From Afifellaceae bacterium (GTDB lineage Bacteria > Pseudomonadota > Alphaproteobacteria > Rhizobiales > Afifellaceae): a stretch of DNA of 64,000 nucleotides. The DNA is taken from contig JANQKG010000010.1 in NCBI GenBank assembly GCA_028281235.1, positions 124,001-188,000 on the forward strand, in the 5' to 3' direction. Position numbers and translations under genes: made by a program. The notes beneath the pieces are model-generated. The model was not told the origin of the DNA. It saw nothing but the letters and a program-made list of their open reading frames with translations, and ran no database searches. Of the stretch, positions 24,578 to 32,561 are shown one piece after another; the first letter of the stretch is position 1; each line of letters begins with the position of its first letter.

Positions 24578-25486
24578 ATGGGCAGTCTTCGAGTCGGCAT
24601 TAGCGAAGGTTCCGTAGGTGTTCCGGCCGGCCGTTCAAGAATCGGTTTAAGACGACTTGCTGCGTCACAGCGCGAGGCGTTGGTGGATATCATTCAAAAC
24701 GGCATTGTCCCCGCCACGTCCGTCCATTCGGCGTGGTCGTCCGGAGACCTCGATCCCAGCGACAGTTTCCGCCCCAGTGACCTGAGGCGGTTCCGCGAAA
24801 TCGCCTACAACGCTGCAACCGCCCGGGCGACCGAGCGGTTGATGCAGTTTCTGGACAGCATAAAGCTGTCAGCGCAACGCAAGATAGCATTCTTGGAGGC
24901 GACGGCGCGCGGGCTTGGCGAGGACTGGGTCGGCGACCGCCGCACGTTCTTTGACGTGACAATCGCAATGGGGCGCGTTCAGGCGCTGCTTCGCCAGCTT
25001 TGTGATGCGGACCGCGCAATGCCAGCCGCCTCTGGCCCACGGTCCGTGCTCCTGACCTGCCCGCCCGGAGAGCAGCACGTCTTTGGGTTGCGTATCGTGG
25101 AGGCGCTGTTCCGAAGGTCGAGCTGGCAAACGACCTATGTGGAGCCGAGATCGGCCGCGGAGATCAAGGACGCGGTGAGCAGATCACGCTGCGACGTCAT
25201 CTGCTTTTCATGGTCGAGCGGCTTTCTCGCCGAGGCCGTGTCAGCCAGCCTGAAGGCGATTTCCGGCGGGCGGCGCAGGCCGCTGATCCTGGCGGGAGGA
25301 TACGCGGCTGAGCGAAACGAGAAGTGGCTTATGAAACAAGGGGTTGACCAGATATGCGCCAGCCCGCGGGCGGCGCTGAAACTGGCGATCGCAAAGCGCA
25401 TGACGAAGATTGCGCGGAGTGCGTACCGAACGGACTACATGCAGCACTTAAACGGCGGTGCCGTCGACGTGCCGCAGGCGGTGTGA
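24578..25486 (+). CDS. ppaA: PpaA/AerR cobalamin-binding antirepressor
   Basis: PpaA (AerR) binds cobalamin in a light- or redox-dependent way and interacts with PpsR/CrtJ to relieve repression of photosynthesis genes. The 302-residue protein has an N-terminal helical region, an Ala-rich helical domain (about 70-145) and a SCHIC/B12-binding domain. The key pattern CPPGEQHVFGLRIVEALFR contains His167, equivalent to the cobalamin-ligand His of AerR. A TTG at 24572 could add two residues. No clear ribosome-binding site is seen. It stands 8 bases before ppsR, as in most clusters. Confidence 0.92.
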   Translation: MGSLRVGISEGSVGVPAGRSRIGLRRLAASQREALVDIIQNGIVPATSVHSAWSSGDLDPSDSFRPSDLRRFREIAYNAATARATERLMQFLDSIKLSAQRKIAFLEATARGLGEDWVGDRRTFFDVTIAMGRVQALLRQLCDADRAMPAASGPRSVLLTCPPGEQHVFGLRIVEALFRRSSWQTTYVEPRSAAEIKDAVSRSRCDVICFSWSSGFLAEAVSASLKAISGGRRRPLILAGGYAAERNEKWLMKQGVDQICASPRAALKLAIAKRMTKIARSAYRTDYMQHLNGGAVDVPQAV

Positions 25487-25494
25487 CAGGACGC

Positions 25495-26928
25495 ATGGAT
25501 AAGCGCCTCACTTGGGCCGAGCACCGGGTGTTCAACCGTTCGGCCCGGCTGTTCGACGCCCTTGGAAGCCAAGCGCTGTCGCGCCTCGTACCGCTCGGTT
25601 CCGACATTGCGCTGGTAGTGTCTGAGCAGGGCCAGGTGGAGGACGTCGCCTATCGCGACGCCGAGTTAGGCGATTACGGCATCGACAACTGGGTGGGGCG
25701 GCCCTGGCAGGACACCGTCACCATAGAGAGCGTGGAGAAGGTCGACGCGCTGGTCGCAGAGGCCGGCGAGATCGGCGTCACGCGGCGGCGCCAGGTCAAT
25801 CACCCCGCTAATGGCCAGCCCGATCTGCCCGTCGACTACATGGTGGTGACCGTCTCGCAGGATGCGCCGCGCATCGTTCTGGGCTCTGATCTTCGCAAAT
25901 TCGCCAACCTGCAGCAGCGCCTGGTGGAGACGCAGACGGAGCTGGAATCGGAATATCGGAAGATCCGCGAGGCCGAAGGGCGCTATCGCAGCGTCTTCCA
26001 CCTGTCCAACCGCGCCATGGTGATTGTCGATCCGAAGGCGCGCAGGACGCTCGACGTGAACGCCGCGGCCGCGCGGCTCCTGGCCAAGCCGCCACGGAAG
26101 ATCGTGGGCGAATCGGTGCTCAACCTCTTCTCGCGGTCACAACACAACATCATCACGGACGTGTTTTCTGAGGCGCATCACCGCGGAACGCCGCAATCGG
26201 TGAAGGTGCCGCTCGGCAATAGCAAGTCGGAGTTCACAATCGACGTCGAGCCCTATCGCGAGCACGGGCAGAACAACCTTCTTCTCATGTTTGAGCCAGC
26301 ACATGACGCTGCGCAATCGGCATCGCCGCGCGACGAGGCCAAGACACTCATCGACAGCCTGCCGGAAAGCATCGTCGCGACCGACGCCAAAGGCGCAATC
26401 ATCGACGTCAACGATCAGTTCCTCGACCTCGTGCAGGTCCTGCACCGGGACCGCGTGGTCGGCCGCAATCTCAACAACTGGCTCGGCGCATCCTCCGTCG
26501 ATTTGCAGGTCCTGCTCTCACGGGTGAGGGAGGAAAGCCGCGTTCAGCGCTTTGCGACGATCGTCCGCGATGAGTTGGGTGGCAGCCATGACGTCGCGGT
26601 GACGGCGGCCCTGCACGCCAGCAACGGGTCGGAAGAGCGGATCGGTTTGTTGCTGGTGCGCGTCGCGCCGCGCGAGGCAAGCGCGTCCCTTACGTCAGGA
26701 TCGATGGTTCCCGACCCATCGGACTTTTCCGAACTGGTCGGACGGGTGCCGCTCAAGGAGCTGATCCGCGAGGCCGTGGACGTGATTGAGCGTCTGAGCA
26801 TTGAGGCGGCCTTGCGTCAGACGGGTAACAATCGCGCCTCCGCCGCCGACATGCTCGGCCTCAGCCGCCAGAGCCTCTACATCAAGCTGAAGCGTTACGG
26901 ATTGGAAGATTTCGGCAACGACGATTAG
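25495..26928 (+). CDS. ppsR: Photosynthesis gene repressor PpsR (CrtJ), cysteine-free
   Basis: PpsR/CrtJ represses bch, crt and puc genes under aerobic conditions by binding TGT-N12-ACA. The 477-residue protein has an N-terminal domain, PAS domains (about 155-265 and 280-390) joined by a Q-linker helix, and a Fis-type helix-turn-helix at the C-terminus (GNNRASAADMLGLSRQSLYI). No cysteine occurs anywhere in the protein; in known PpsR/CrtJ, cysteines form the redox-active disulfide or are oxidised, and the HTH cysteine region here reads VIERLSIEAAL with Ser. Regulation must therefore come from PpaA, another ligand or transcript level. Confidence 0.95.
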   Translation: MDKRLTWAEHRVFNRSARLFDALGSQALSRLVPLGSDIALVVSEQGQVEDVAYRDAELGDYGIDNWVGRPWQDTVTIESVEKVDALVAEAGEIGVTRRRQVNHPANGQPDLPVDYMVVTVSQDAPRIVLGSDLRKFANLQQRLVETQTELESEYRKIREAEGRYRSVFHLSNRAMVIVDPKARRTLDVNAAAARLLAKPPRKIVGESVLNLFSRSQHNIITDVFSEAHHRGTPQSVKVPLGNSKSEFTIDVEPYREHGQNNLLLMFEPAHDAAQSASPRDEAKTLIDSLPESIVATDAKGAIIDVNDQFLDLVQVLHRDRVVGRNLNNWLGASSVDLQVLLSRVREESRVQRFATIVRDELGGSHDVAVTAALHASNGSEERIGLLLVRVAPREASASLTSGSMVPDPSDFSELVGRVPLKELIREAVDVIERLSIEAALRQTGNNRASAADMLGLSRQSLYIKLKRYGLEDFGNDD

Positions 26929-27010
26929 GAGAACGACCGGCATGACGCCGCCGTCGTGAACGGTCGCACCTGTCCACTCAGAACGCGTTGACTCCGAAGC
27001 CACCCTCTGC

Positions 27011-27049
27011 CGTCAACTTTGCCTTACACGGTGTCAATATTCGTTGACA
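27011..27049. promoter_or_regulatory. Tandem PpsR operators before bchG
   Basis: The site at 27032-27049 (TGTCAATATTCGTTGACA) is a perfect TGT-N12-ACA palindrome. A second site at 27011-27028 matches with one change (CGT instead of TGT). Only 3 bases separate them, the paired arrangement expected for cooperative PpsR binding. Confidence 0.85.
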
Positions 27050-27072
27050 CCTATAGGGCGCAGCCATAGCAT
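27044..27072 (+). promoter_or_regulatory. Candidate promoter of bchG, possibly leaderless transcript
   Basis: A TTGACA -35 box (27044-27049, the right arm of the PpsR palindrome) is followed after 17 bases by TAGCAT (27067-27072, 4/6). The expected transcription start is at about 27079, next to the bchG ATG at 27080, and no ribosome-binding site precedes the ATG. Confidence 0.5.
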
Positions 27073-27079
27073 CGCAGGC

Positions 27080-28003
27080 ATGGCAACGCATGCGTTAGCG
27101 GCAACGCGGCCAACTGTCCCGGCGCCTGGCGCCGTGCTGGCGCTGCTCAAGCCGATCACATGGTTTCCCCCCATGTGGGCCTATTGCTGCGGCGCTGTTT
27201 CTGCGGGCGCCGCGTTCGGAGAGCGCTGGCCTTATGTGCTCGGCGGCGTGCTGCTCGCTGGCCCCTTGGTGTGCGGCGCAAGCCAGGCGGTGAACGACTG
27301 GTTCGACCGTCATGTCGACGCCATAAACGAGCCGGACCGCGTCATTCCCTCAGGCCGGATGCCCGGGCGGTGGGGGCTTTACGTCGCCATCGCCATGTCG
27401 GTGCTGTCGCTGCTTTTGGCGGCGGTCCTGGGCTGGGTGGTGTTCGTCGCCGCCATCGTTGGGCTGTGCTTTGCCTGGGCCTATAGCGCGCCGCCGTTTC
27501 GTCTGAAAAGGAACGGCTGGTGGGGTAACGCCGCCGTCGGCCTCACATATGAGACGCTGCCATGGGTGACCGCGGCGGCAGCGGCCTTCGCCGTCATCCC
27601 GCCGGGTCCGATCCTCATCGTGGCACTTCTTTATGGCATTGGCGCACACGGCATCATGACCCTCAACGATTTCAAGTCGATCGAGGGCGATCGGCAGATG
27701 GGCCTTGCGTCGCTTCCGGTCCTACTTGGCGCCGACCGGGCCGCGCAGCTTGCCTGCGCCATCATGGCCGTCGCTCAGCTCGGCGTTATCGCGCTTCTGT
27801 TTGTGTGGGACCGGCCCTGGCACGGCGCGGCAATCGCCGTCCTGCTCACCGCTCAGGTCGCGAGCATGGCGCGCTTGCTCAAGGACCCGAAGAAGCACGC
27901 CGTTTGGTACAGCGCCGTCGGCGTCGGACTTTACGTGAGCGGCATGATGGTGAGCGCCTTCGCCCTGATGGGGATTGTCGGCGCGGTGGCGCCAGGGGGA
28001 TGA
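27080..28003 (+). CDS. bchG: Bacteriochlorophyll synthase (geranylgeranyl transferase)
   Basis: BchG attaches the geranylgeranyl (or phytyl) tail to bacteriochlorophyllide a. The 307-residue UbiA-type membrane prenyltransferase has the two Asp-rich motifs NDWFDRHVDAINEPDR and NDFKSIEGDRQMG and about eight or nine hydrophobic segments. The ATG at 27080 has no Shine-Dalgarno sequence and sits at the predicted transcription start. bch2 and bchP follow on the same strand. Confidence 0.96.
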   Translation: MATHALAATRPTVPAPGAVLALLKPITWFPPMWAYCCGAVSAGAAFGERWPYVLGGVLLAGPLVCGASQAVNDWFDRHVDAINEPDRVIPSGRMPGRWGLYVAIAMSVLSLLLAAVLGWVVFVAAIVGLCFAWAYSAPPFRLKRNGWWGNAAVGLTYETLPWVTAAAAAFAVIPPGPILIVALLYGIGAHGIMTLNDFKSIEGDRQMGLASLPVLLGADRAAQLACAIMAVAQLGVIALLFVWDRPWHGAAIAVLLTAQVASMARLLKDPKKHAVWYSAVGVGLYVSGMMVSAFALMGIVGAVAPGG

Positions 28004-28021
28004 GACCCGGGGGATGAGGCA

Positions 28022-29374
28022 ATGCAAGGGAATGCGGCAGTCGGCCTGAGTTGGTTGTCCATCGTCCGCCTCGGACTGGTTCAGGCGGCGCTCGGCGCAA
28101 TCGTCGTTCTCACGACGTCGACGCTGAACCGCGTCATGGTGGTGGAGCTGGCACTCGCCGCAATCATCCCCGGTGCGCTCGTCGGGCTTCACTACGCCAT
28201 TCAGATCTCGCGCCCGATCTGGGGACACCGCTCCGACCGTGGCGGCAACCGCACAAGCTGGATCATCGGCGGCATTGCGCTTCTTGCCATCGCCGGAACC
28301 GGCGCGGCGGCAAGCACGCTTCTCTTTGAGGTGAGTTTCGCCGCGGGCCTGACCGCAGCAATCCTCTTCTTCGCGCTGATCGGTCTTGGCATCGGCGCTG
28401 CCGGCACGTCGCTTCTGGCGCTTCTGGCAAGCCGCACCGCACCGGCACGCCGTCCCGCCGCCGCAACGATCGTGTGGATGATGATGATCGCGGGGATCGT
28501 GGTCACCGCGATCGTGTCGGGGACGTTCCTCGATCCCTATTCTCATGTCCGTCTGGTGACCGTGACGGCCATCGCCGGCGCGCTTTCGATCTGCGTTGCC
28601 GCATTGGGCGTGTGGGGGATTGAGCGCCGCGCCGCGCTGCCGCAGGACCTGGCCAATGTCGGACAGCAGAAGGCCTCCTTCCGTGAGGCCCTCGCGGACG
28701 CCTGGGCGGATCGCAAGGCGCGCATCTTCACCATCTTCGTCTTCGCCTCCATGCTGGCTTATTCCATGCAGGACCTCATCCTGGAGCCGTTCGGCGGCCT
28801 CGTTTACGGCATGACGCCGGGCGAGACGACGAAGCTTTCGGGCGTGCAGCACGGCGGCATCCTGCTCGGCATGGCGATGGTCGGCGTGCTGGGCAGTCTG
28901 ATGGCGCGGCGCAAGCCTGCCATTTTGCGCATCTTCGTCATCGCCGGCTGTCTTGGCTCGGCCGGGGCACTGGCGCTTCTGTCGCTGTCGCACTCCTTCG
29001 CACCGGATTGGCCGCTGCGGGCGAACATCTTCCTGCTCGGCTTCACCAATGGCGCATTCGCCGTCGCCGCCATCGGCATGATGATGGCGTTGGCCGTGGC
29101 CGGCCGCAAATCCCGCGAAGGCATCCGCATGGGCCTGTGGGGTGCGGCGCAGGCCATCGCCTTCGGCCTGGGCGGATTTCTCGGAACCGCGGCGCTCGAC
29201 ATGACGCGCGCGCTGACTGGCGAAGTCGGGACGTCGTTTGCGATCGTCTTCGCCTGGGAGGCGGCGCTGTTCTTCGTGTCGGCGCTGATTGCGACACGGA
29301 TCGGCGATACGCGCGAGCAAGACGCACTTCCCGCAGCGCCGCCAATGCAGCCGCCAATGCAGCCGGCGGAGTGA
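28022..29374 (+). CDS. bch2: PucC-family protein Bch2 between bchG and bchP
   Basis: This 450-residue protein is a 12-helix member of the same BCD family as LhaA and PucC. It shows TSTLNRVMVVELALAA near the start and YSMQDLILEPFGGLVYGM in the middle, both family hallmarks. Its place between bchG and bchP matches orf428/bch2 of Rhodobacter. It is thought to handle or deliver bacteriochlorophyll; the exact substrate is unknown. The last 25 residues are a Pro/Met/Gln-rich tail. Confidence 0.9.
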   Translation: MQGNAAVGLSWLSIVRLGLVQAALGAIVVLTTSTLNRVMVVELALAAIIPGALVGLHYAIQISRPIWGHRSDRGGNRTSWIIGGIALLAIAGTGAAASTLLFEVSFAAGLTAAILFFALIGLGIGAAGTSLLALLASRTAPARRPAAATIVWMMMIAGIVVTAIVSGTFLDPYSHVRLVTVTAIAGALSICVAALGVWGIERRAALPQDLANVGQQKASFREALADAWADRKARIFTIFVFASMLAYSMQDLILEPFGGLVYGMTPGETTKLSGVQHGGILLGMAMVGVLGSLMARRKPAILRIFVIAGCLGSAGALALLSLSHSFAPDWPLRANIFLLGFTNGAFAVAAIGMMMALAVAGRKSREGIRMGLWGAAQAIAFGLGGFLGTAALDMTRALTGEVGTSFAIVFAWEAALFFVSALIATRIGDTREQDALPAAPPMQPPMQPAE

Positions 29375-29379
29375 GAGCC

Positions 29380-30561
29380 ATGAAGACCGACCATGACGTT
29401 ATTGTCGTCGGCGGCGGGCCGGCAGGCGCCACGGCCGCGCAGACCCTGGCCGCCTTGGGCCGCGATGTTCTCCTCATCGACCGCGAAGGACGGATCAAGC
29501 CCTGCGGCGGCGCCATTCCGACCCGCTGCATCAACGATTTCGATGTCCCGCAGCATCTGTTGAAGGCCAAGATACGCGCCGCGCGCATCGTGGCGCCGAG
29601 CGGCCGCCGTGTCGACATGCAGATCGGCGATCTCGGTTATGTCGGGATGGTCGACCGCGAGGAGTTCGATCCGTGGCTGCGCGCCCGCGCCGAAGAGGCG
29701 GGAGCGACCCGCATCACCGGCGCCTTCAAGAGCCTGGAGCGCGGCGCCGGCGGCGTCGTCACCGCGAAGATTGCCGGCGCGGACGGGGAGGTGACCAAGA
29801 CGGCACGCCTGGTTATCGGCGCCGACGGTGCGAACTCAGCCGTCCGCCGTGCCGCCTTTGGCCCCAACAAGAAGCCGCCTTACGTGTTCGCCTACCACGA
29901 GATCATCAAGTCACCGGCGCACGACAGCGATGCCTATGACAGCCGCCGCTGCGACGTCATCTATCAAGGGAAGATCTCTCCCGACTTCTATGGCTGGGTC
30001 TTTCCGCACGGGCCCCATGCGAGTGTCGGAACCGGCTCCGCCGTCAAAGGCCACAGCCTGCGCAAGGCGACCGCCGAGCTCCGCGCCGCAGCCGGGCTGG
30101 CGGATGCGGAGACGGTCCGCGAAGAGGGCGCGCCGCTGCCGCTGAAGCCGATGCGCCGCTGGGATGACGGGCGCAACGTCGTCTTGGCCGGCGACGCGGC
30201 CGGTGTCGTGGCGCCGTCTTCCGGCGAAGGCATCTACTACGCCATGTTGAGCGGGCAGCTCTGTGCAGAGGCCGCTGAGATGTGCCTGTCAACCGGCGCG
30301 GCGAAGCACCTGCGCACGGCGCGCAAACGCTTCATGCGCGAGCACGGGCGCGTCTTCATGATCCTCGGCTGGCTGCAGGCGATCTGGTATCACAGCGACA
30401 AACGCCGCGAACAATTCGTCAAGATGTGCGCCGATCCTGACGTGCAGCGCCTGACCTGGGATTCCTATCTCAACAAGCGCCTCGTCCGCCGCGAGCGCAT
30501 GGCGCATATGCGCGTGCTGGTGAAGGACGTGCAGCAATTGTTGGGGCTGCAGGCCCGGTGA
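29380..30561 (+). CDS. bchP: Geranylgeranyl reductase
   Basis: BchP reduces the geranylgeranyl tail in three steps to phytyl, on the bound pigment or on the diphosphate. The 393-residue flavoprotein has the FAD motif VIVVGGGPAGATAAQTLAALG (residues 7-27, written in part), KPCGGAIP and the second FAD contact VVLAGDAAGVVAPSSGEGI. The ATG at 29380 lies 5 bases after bch2; a much longer upstream frame is antisense-free read-through of bch2 in another frame and is rejected. It overlaps the next small gene by 4 bases. Confidence 0.96.
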   Translation: MKTDHDVIVVGGGPAGATAAQTLAALGRDVLLIDREGRIKPCGGAIPTRCINDFDVPQHLLKAKIRAARIVAPSGRRVDMQIGDLGYVGMVDREEFDPWLRARAEEAGATRITGAFKSLERGAGGVVTAKIAGADGEVTKTARLVIGADGANSAVRRAAFGPNKKPPYVFAYHEIIKSPAHDSDAYDSRRCDVIYQGKISPDFYGWVFPHGPHASVGTGSAVKGHSLRKATAELRAAAGLADAETVREEGAPLPLKPMRRWDDGRNVVLAGDAAGVVAPSSGEGIYYAMLSGQLCAEAAEMCLSTGAAKHLRTARKRFMREHGRVFMILGWLQAIWYHSDKRREQFVKMCADPDVQRLTWDSYLNKRLVRRERMAHMRVLVKDVQQLLGLQAR

Positions 30562-30845
30562 GCGAACCCGACTGGCTTCCCGCTTTCATCAGCGTCGTGC
30601 ACATCGCTGATCTGGCGATCGCCGTCCTGGTGCTTGAGACGATCTTCCTTGCAGCACGTGCCAGGCGGCGAGGGGAGTCCCTGCCGGCCGGGCTCATGGC
30701 GAATGCAATGTCGGGCATATGCCTGCTCCTGGCGCTGCGCGCAGCACTCGGTGGTGCGGGGATCGCGATGATCGGGCTTTGGCTGGCCTGCGGGTTCGCC
30801 GCCCACCTGGCCGATATCAGGGTGCGCTTCAGGCCCCGCGATTAG
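30558..30845 (+). CDS. Small membrane protein downstream of bchP
   Basis: This 95-residue protein starts with GTG overlapping the bchP stop (GTGA), so it is translationally coupled. Two or three hydrophobic segments are seen (about 9-32, 42-63 and 65-83), linked by a basic loop ARARRRGES. I do not recognise the family. Its operon position after bchG-bch2-bchP suggests a role in late pigment synthesis or insertion, which is inference only. Confidence 0.75.
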   Translation: MSEPDWLPAFISVVHIADLAIAVLVLETIFLAARARRRGESLPAGLMANAMSGICLLLALRAALGGAGIAMIGLWLACGFAAHLADIRVRFRPRD

Positions 30846-30880
30846 ACCAGAGGAGGCGTGGCTGTGCCCGCTTTACTCCG

Positions 30881-31033
30881 CCGGTGGTTATGGGTTCCGA
30901 AAAAACACTAACGCGCTTTGCGGAATGACAAAGGAGAGGGCGCGCAAGCGAGCCCCCGCATTTCGCTCGCGCTCCATGCGGGCTACGTCCGGTCGCGCCT
31001 CGTAGCCCGGATGGAGCGAAGCGTAATCCGGGA
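30881..31033. repeat. Dispersed intergenic repeat family A, copy 1
   Basis: The block contains TTATGGGTTCCG, GCGCTTTGCGGAATGACAAA, and paired modules CCCCGCATTTCGCT / CCATGCGGGCTACG and TAGCCCGGATGGAGCGAAGCG that can fold back on each other. Closely related blocks occur at 40523-40657 and 52941-53100. Such palindromic elements are common between genes in Hyphomicrobiales. Confidence 0.8.
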
Positions 31034-31122
31034 AAGCAATCGGCTGAGGGAGGCACGGCGCTTCACCTCTCCTTGCGGGGAGGTTGAGCAGCGCTCGCCG
31101 CCGCGTCCGCCACTCTTCCGCA

Positions 31123-31596
31123 TCACGCTCCAGGCGATGCCGTGGCGGGAATGCTCCCGTCGTTCAGTCGCCACACCGCGCGATTGAGAACCGCAGCGAT
31201 GGTCGCCCAGACAAGGTAGGGCAGGAACAGGATTGCCGCCCACACGGAGATCGGGAACGCCGAGACGATGAAGAGAGCGACCGCCAGCCACAGCGCAACC
31301 GCATCGACGAACGCCCAATCCATGCGCCGAAGCCCGAAGAACAGCGCCGACCATGCCGCGTTCAGGATCAGCTGCAGCGCCCACAGCGCCATGGCGAAGC
31401 TCAGGCCAGCCTCTCGCCAGACAAGCCAGCCCGCAACGCCGATCATGACATAGAGTGTCGTCCACACGACCGGGAACACCCAGTTGGGCGGCGTCCAGCT
31501 CGGCTTCTTGATCGTCTCATACCAAGGGCCGGGCTTGAAAATTGCTCCCGACATCGCCGTGGCGAAGACGAGCACAATGATAATTGCAACGGCCAT
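31123..31596 (-). CDS. tspO: Tryptophan-rich sensory protein TspO (CrtK)
   Basis: TspO is an outer-membrane (in Rhodobacter) five-helix protein that binds porphyrins and dampens photosynthesis gene expression in response to oxygen. The 157-residue sequence has the family signature KPSWTPPNWVFPVVWTTLY near residue 31 and Trp-rich helices. It lies downstream of bchJ on the same strand, 325 bases away with a repeat between, so it may have its own promoter. Confidence 0.95.
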   Translation of the reverse strand: MAVAIIIVLVFATAMSGAIFKPGPWYETIKKPSWTPPNWVFPVVWTTLYVMIGVAGWLVWREAGLSFAMALWALQLILNAAWSALFFGLRRMDWAFVDAVALWLAVALFIVSAFPISVWAAILFLPYLVWATIAAVLNRAVWRLNDGSIPATASPGA

Positions 31597-31738
31597 ATGC
31601 TCGCTCTTGCCCCTCCAGCGCGCACCGGCGCCTTATCAGACCCCGGCAAAGACGTGTCCGATAGAATAGGGAGGCGCTTCCCCCTCCACAAGCAGCCGCC
31701 TTCGCCAACGTGTCGCGGGACATGCCGGATGCGTCTTG

Positions 31739-31887
31739 GAGCCTGTTTGAGCGATCGGCTTCACGGTGTGACGCTGGACGGTCAGACGTTCGCCAGCGCC
31801 AACATGGTCGGTCCCGGCTCCAAAAATCAAAGAACAAGAGCCCTGAGCCGGCCTTCTCCTGGCAGGCGGCCGTCTGATTGACTATCG
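31739..31887. repeat. Dispersed intergenic repeat family B, copy 1
   Basis: About 149 bases match 44140-44291. Shared blocks include CGCCAACATGGTCGGT, ATCAAAGAACAAGAGCCC, CCGGCCTTC and CGTCTGAT, in the same order and spacing. Both copies lie in gaps between minus-strand genes. Confidence 0.8.
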
Positions 31888-31921
31888 ACACGGCACGCGG
31901 CGAGCAGTCTCAGACGGGCTC

Positions 31922-32548
31922 TTAGCGCGTGACGATCTCGAAGCGGCATATGTCGCCGCCGTCGCGGCGGCAGCGCATGTGGCTGACGCGGGAGTGGCGC
32001 GCCACCAAGGACTGAAACAAGCGCTCAAAGACGCCGACATGCCAGACGCAGCCCGGTGTGGTGATCGGATTGCCGGCGATCTCCAAGACATGCGGCGCAC
32101 CGACGCGTACCGTCACCGCGCCGGAGCCGGCGAATGTCCATGCGTTTTGCGAGATTGCGCGAAGCAGTACAGGCGCCGCGAGTGCAGCCGGCAGAGCCTT
32201 CAGGACCAGCCGCGCAATTGCAGGGATGCGGTTGGCCATGATGTAGTCGGCCGTGCGCACGCCCGCTTCATGGGCAAGCGTCGAAGCCTGATCGGCATCC
32301 AGCGTGTCGAACAAGGCGTCGAACAGCGTCTTCACCACACGTTCCGACACCATGTCCGCAGGCGGCTCGCTCAGCATCGCCGAGAGGCCGGCGCGCTCAA
32401 AGACGGTGAGGGCGCATGGTTCGCCGAGCCGATCCTTCAGCGTTTCGCCAAGCTGGATGATCGCGTTCGGCCCGACGCGCGCGGACGCCACGCTCGTCAT
32501 GTCGTCCACCCCTGAGGTGAGGTCCCTGATCGCCACGGCGTCGGCCAT
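31922..32548 (-). CDS. bchJ: Bacteriochlorophyll synthesis accessory protein BchJ
   Basis: BchJ was once thought to be the 8-vinyl reductase but is now seen as an accessory protein that affects bacteriochlorophyll synthesis, probably by binding an intermediate. The 208-residue protein has the V4R-type C-terminal domain (about 135-208) with GNPITTPGCVWHVGVFERL and conserved Cys residues (MRCRRDGGDICRFEI). It follows bchE by 13 bases, as in several other clusters. Confidence 0.92.
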   Translation of the reverse strand: MADAVAIRDLTSGVDDMTSVASARVGPNAIIQLGETLKDRLGEPCALTVFERAGLSAMLSEPPADMVSERVVKTLFDALFDTLDADQASTLAHEAGVRTADYIMANRIPAIARLVLKALPAALAAPVLLRAISQNAWTFAGSGAVTVRVGAPHVLEIAGNPITTPGCVWHVGVFERLFQSLVARHSRVSHMRCRRDGGDICRFEIVTR

Positions 32549-32561
32549 AGTGCGGCCTCAC

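Noticed and set aside
29008-29379. N-terminal extension of BchP by 124 residues
   Set aside because: This part lies inside bch2 in another frame; BchP family proteins begin at the FAD motif close to the ATG at 29380.
31517-31891. Minus-strand frame across repeat B with a segment like AGSGLLFF, also readable at 44095-44316
   Set aside because: The shared peptide arises from the repeat itself; the frames have unrelated ends, overlap tspO or matB, and lack ribosome-binding sites.
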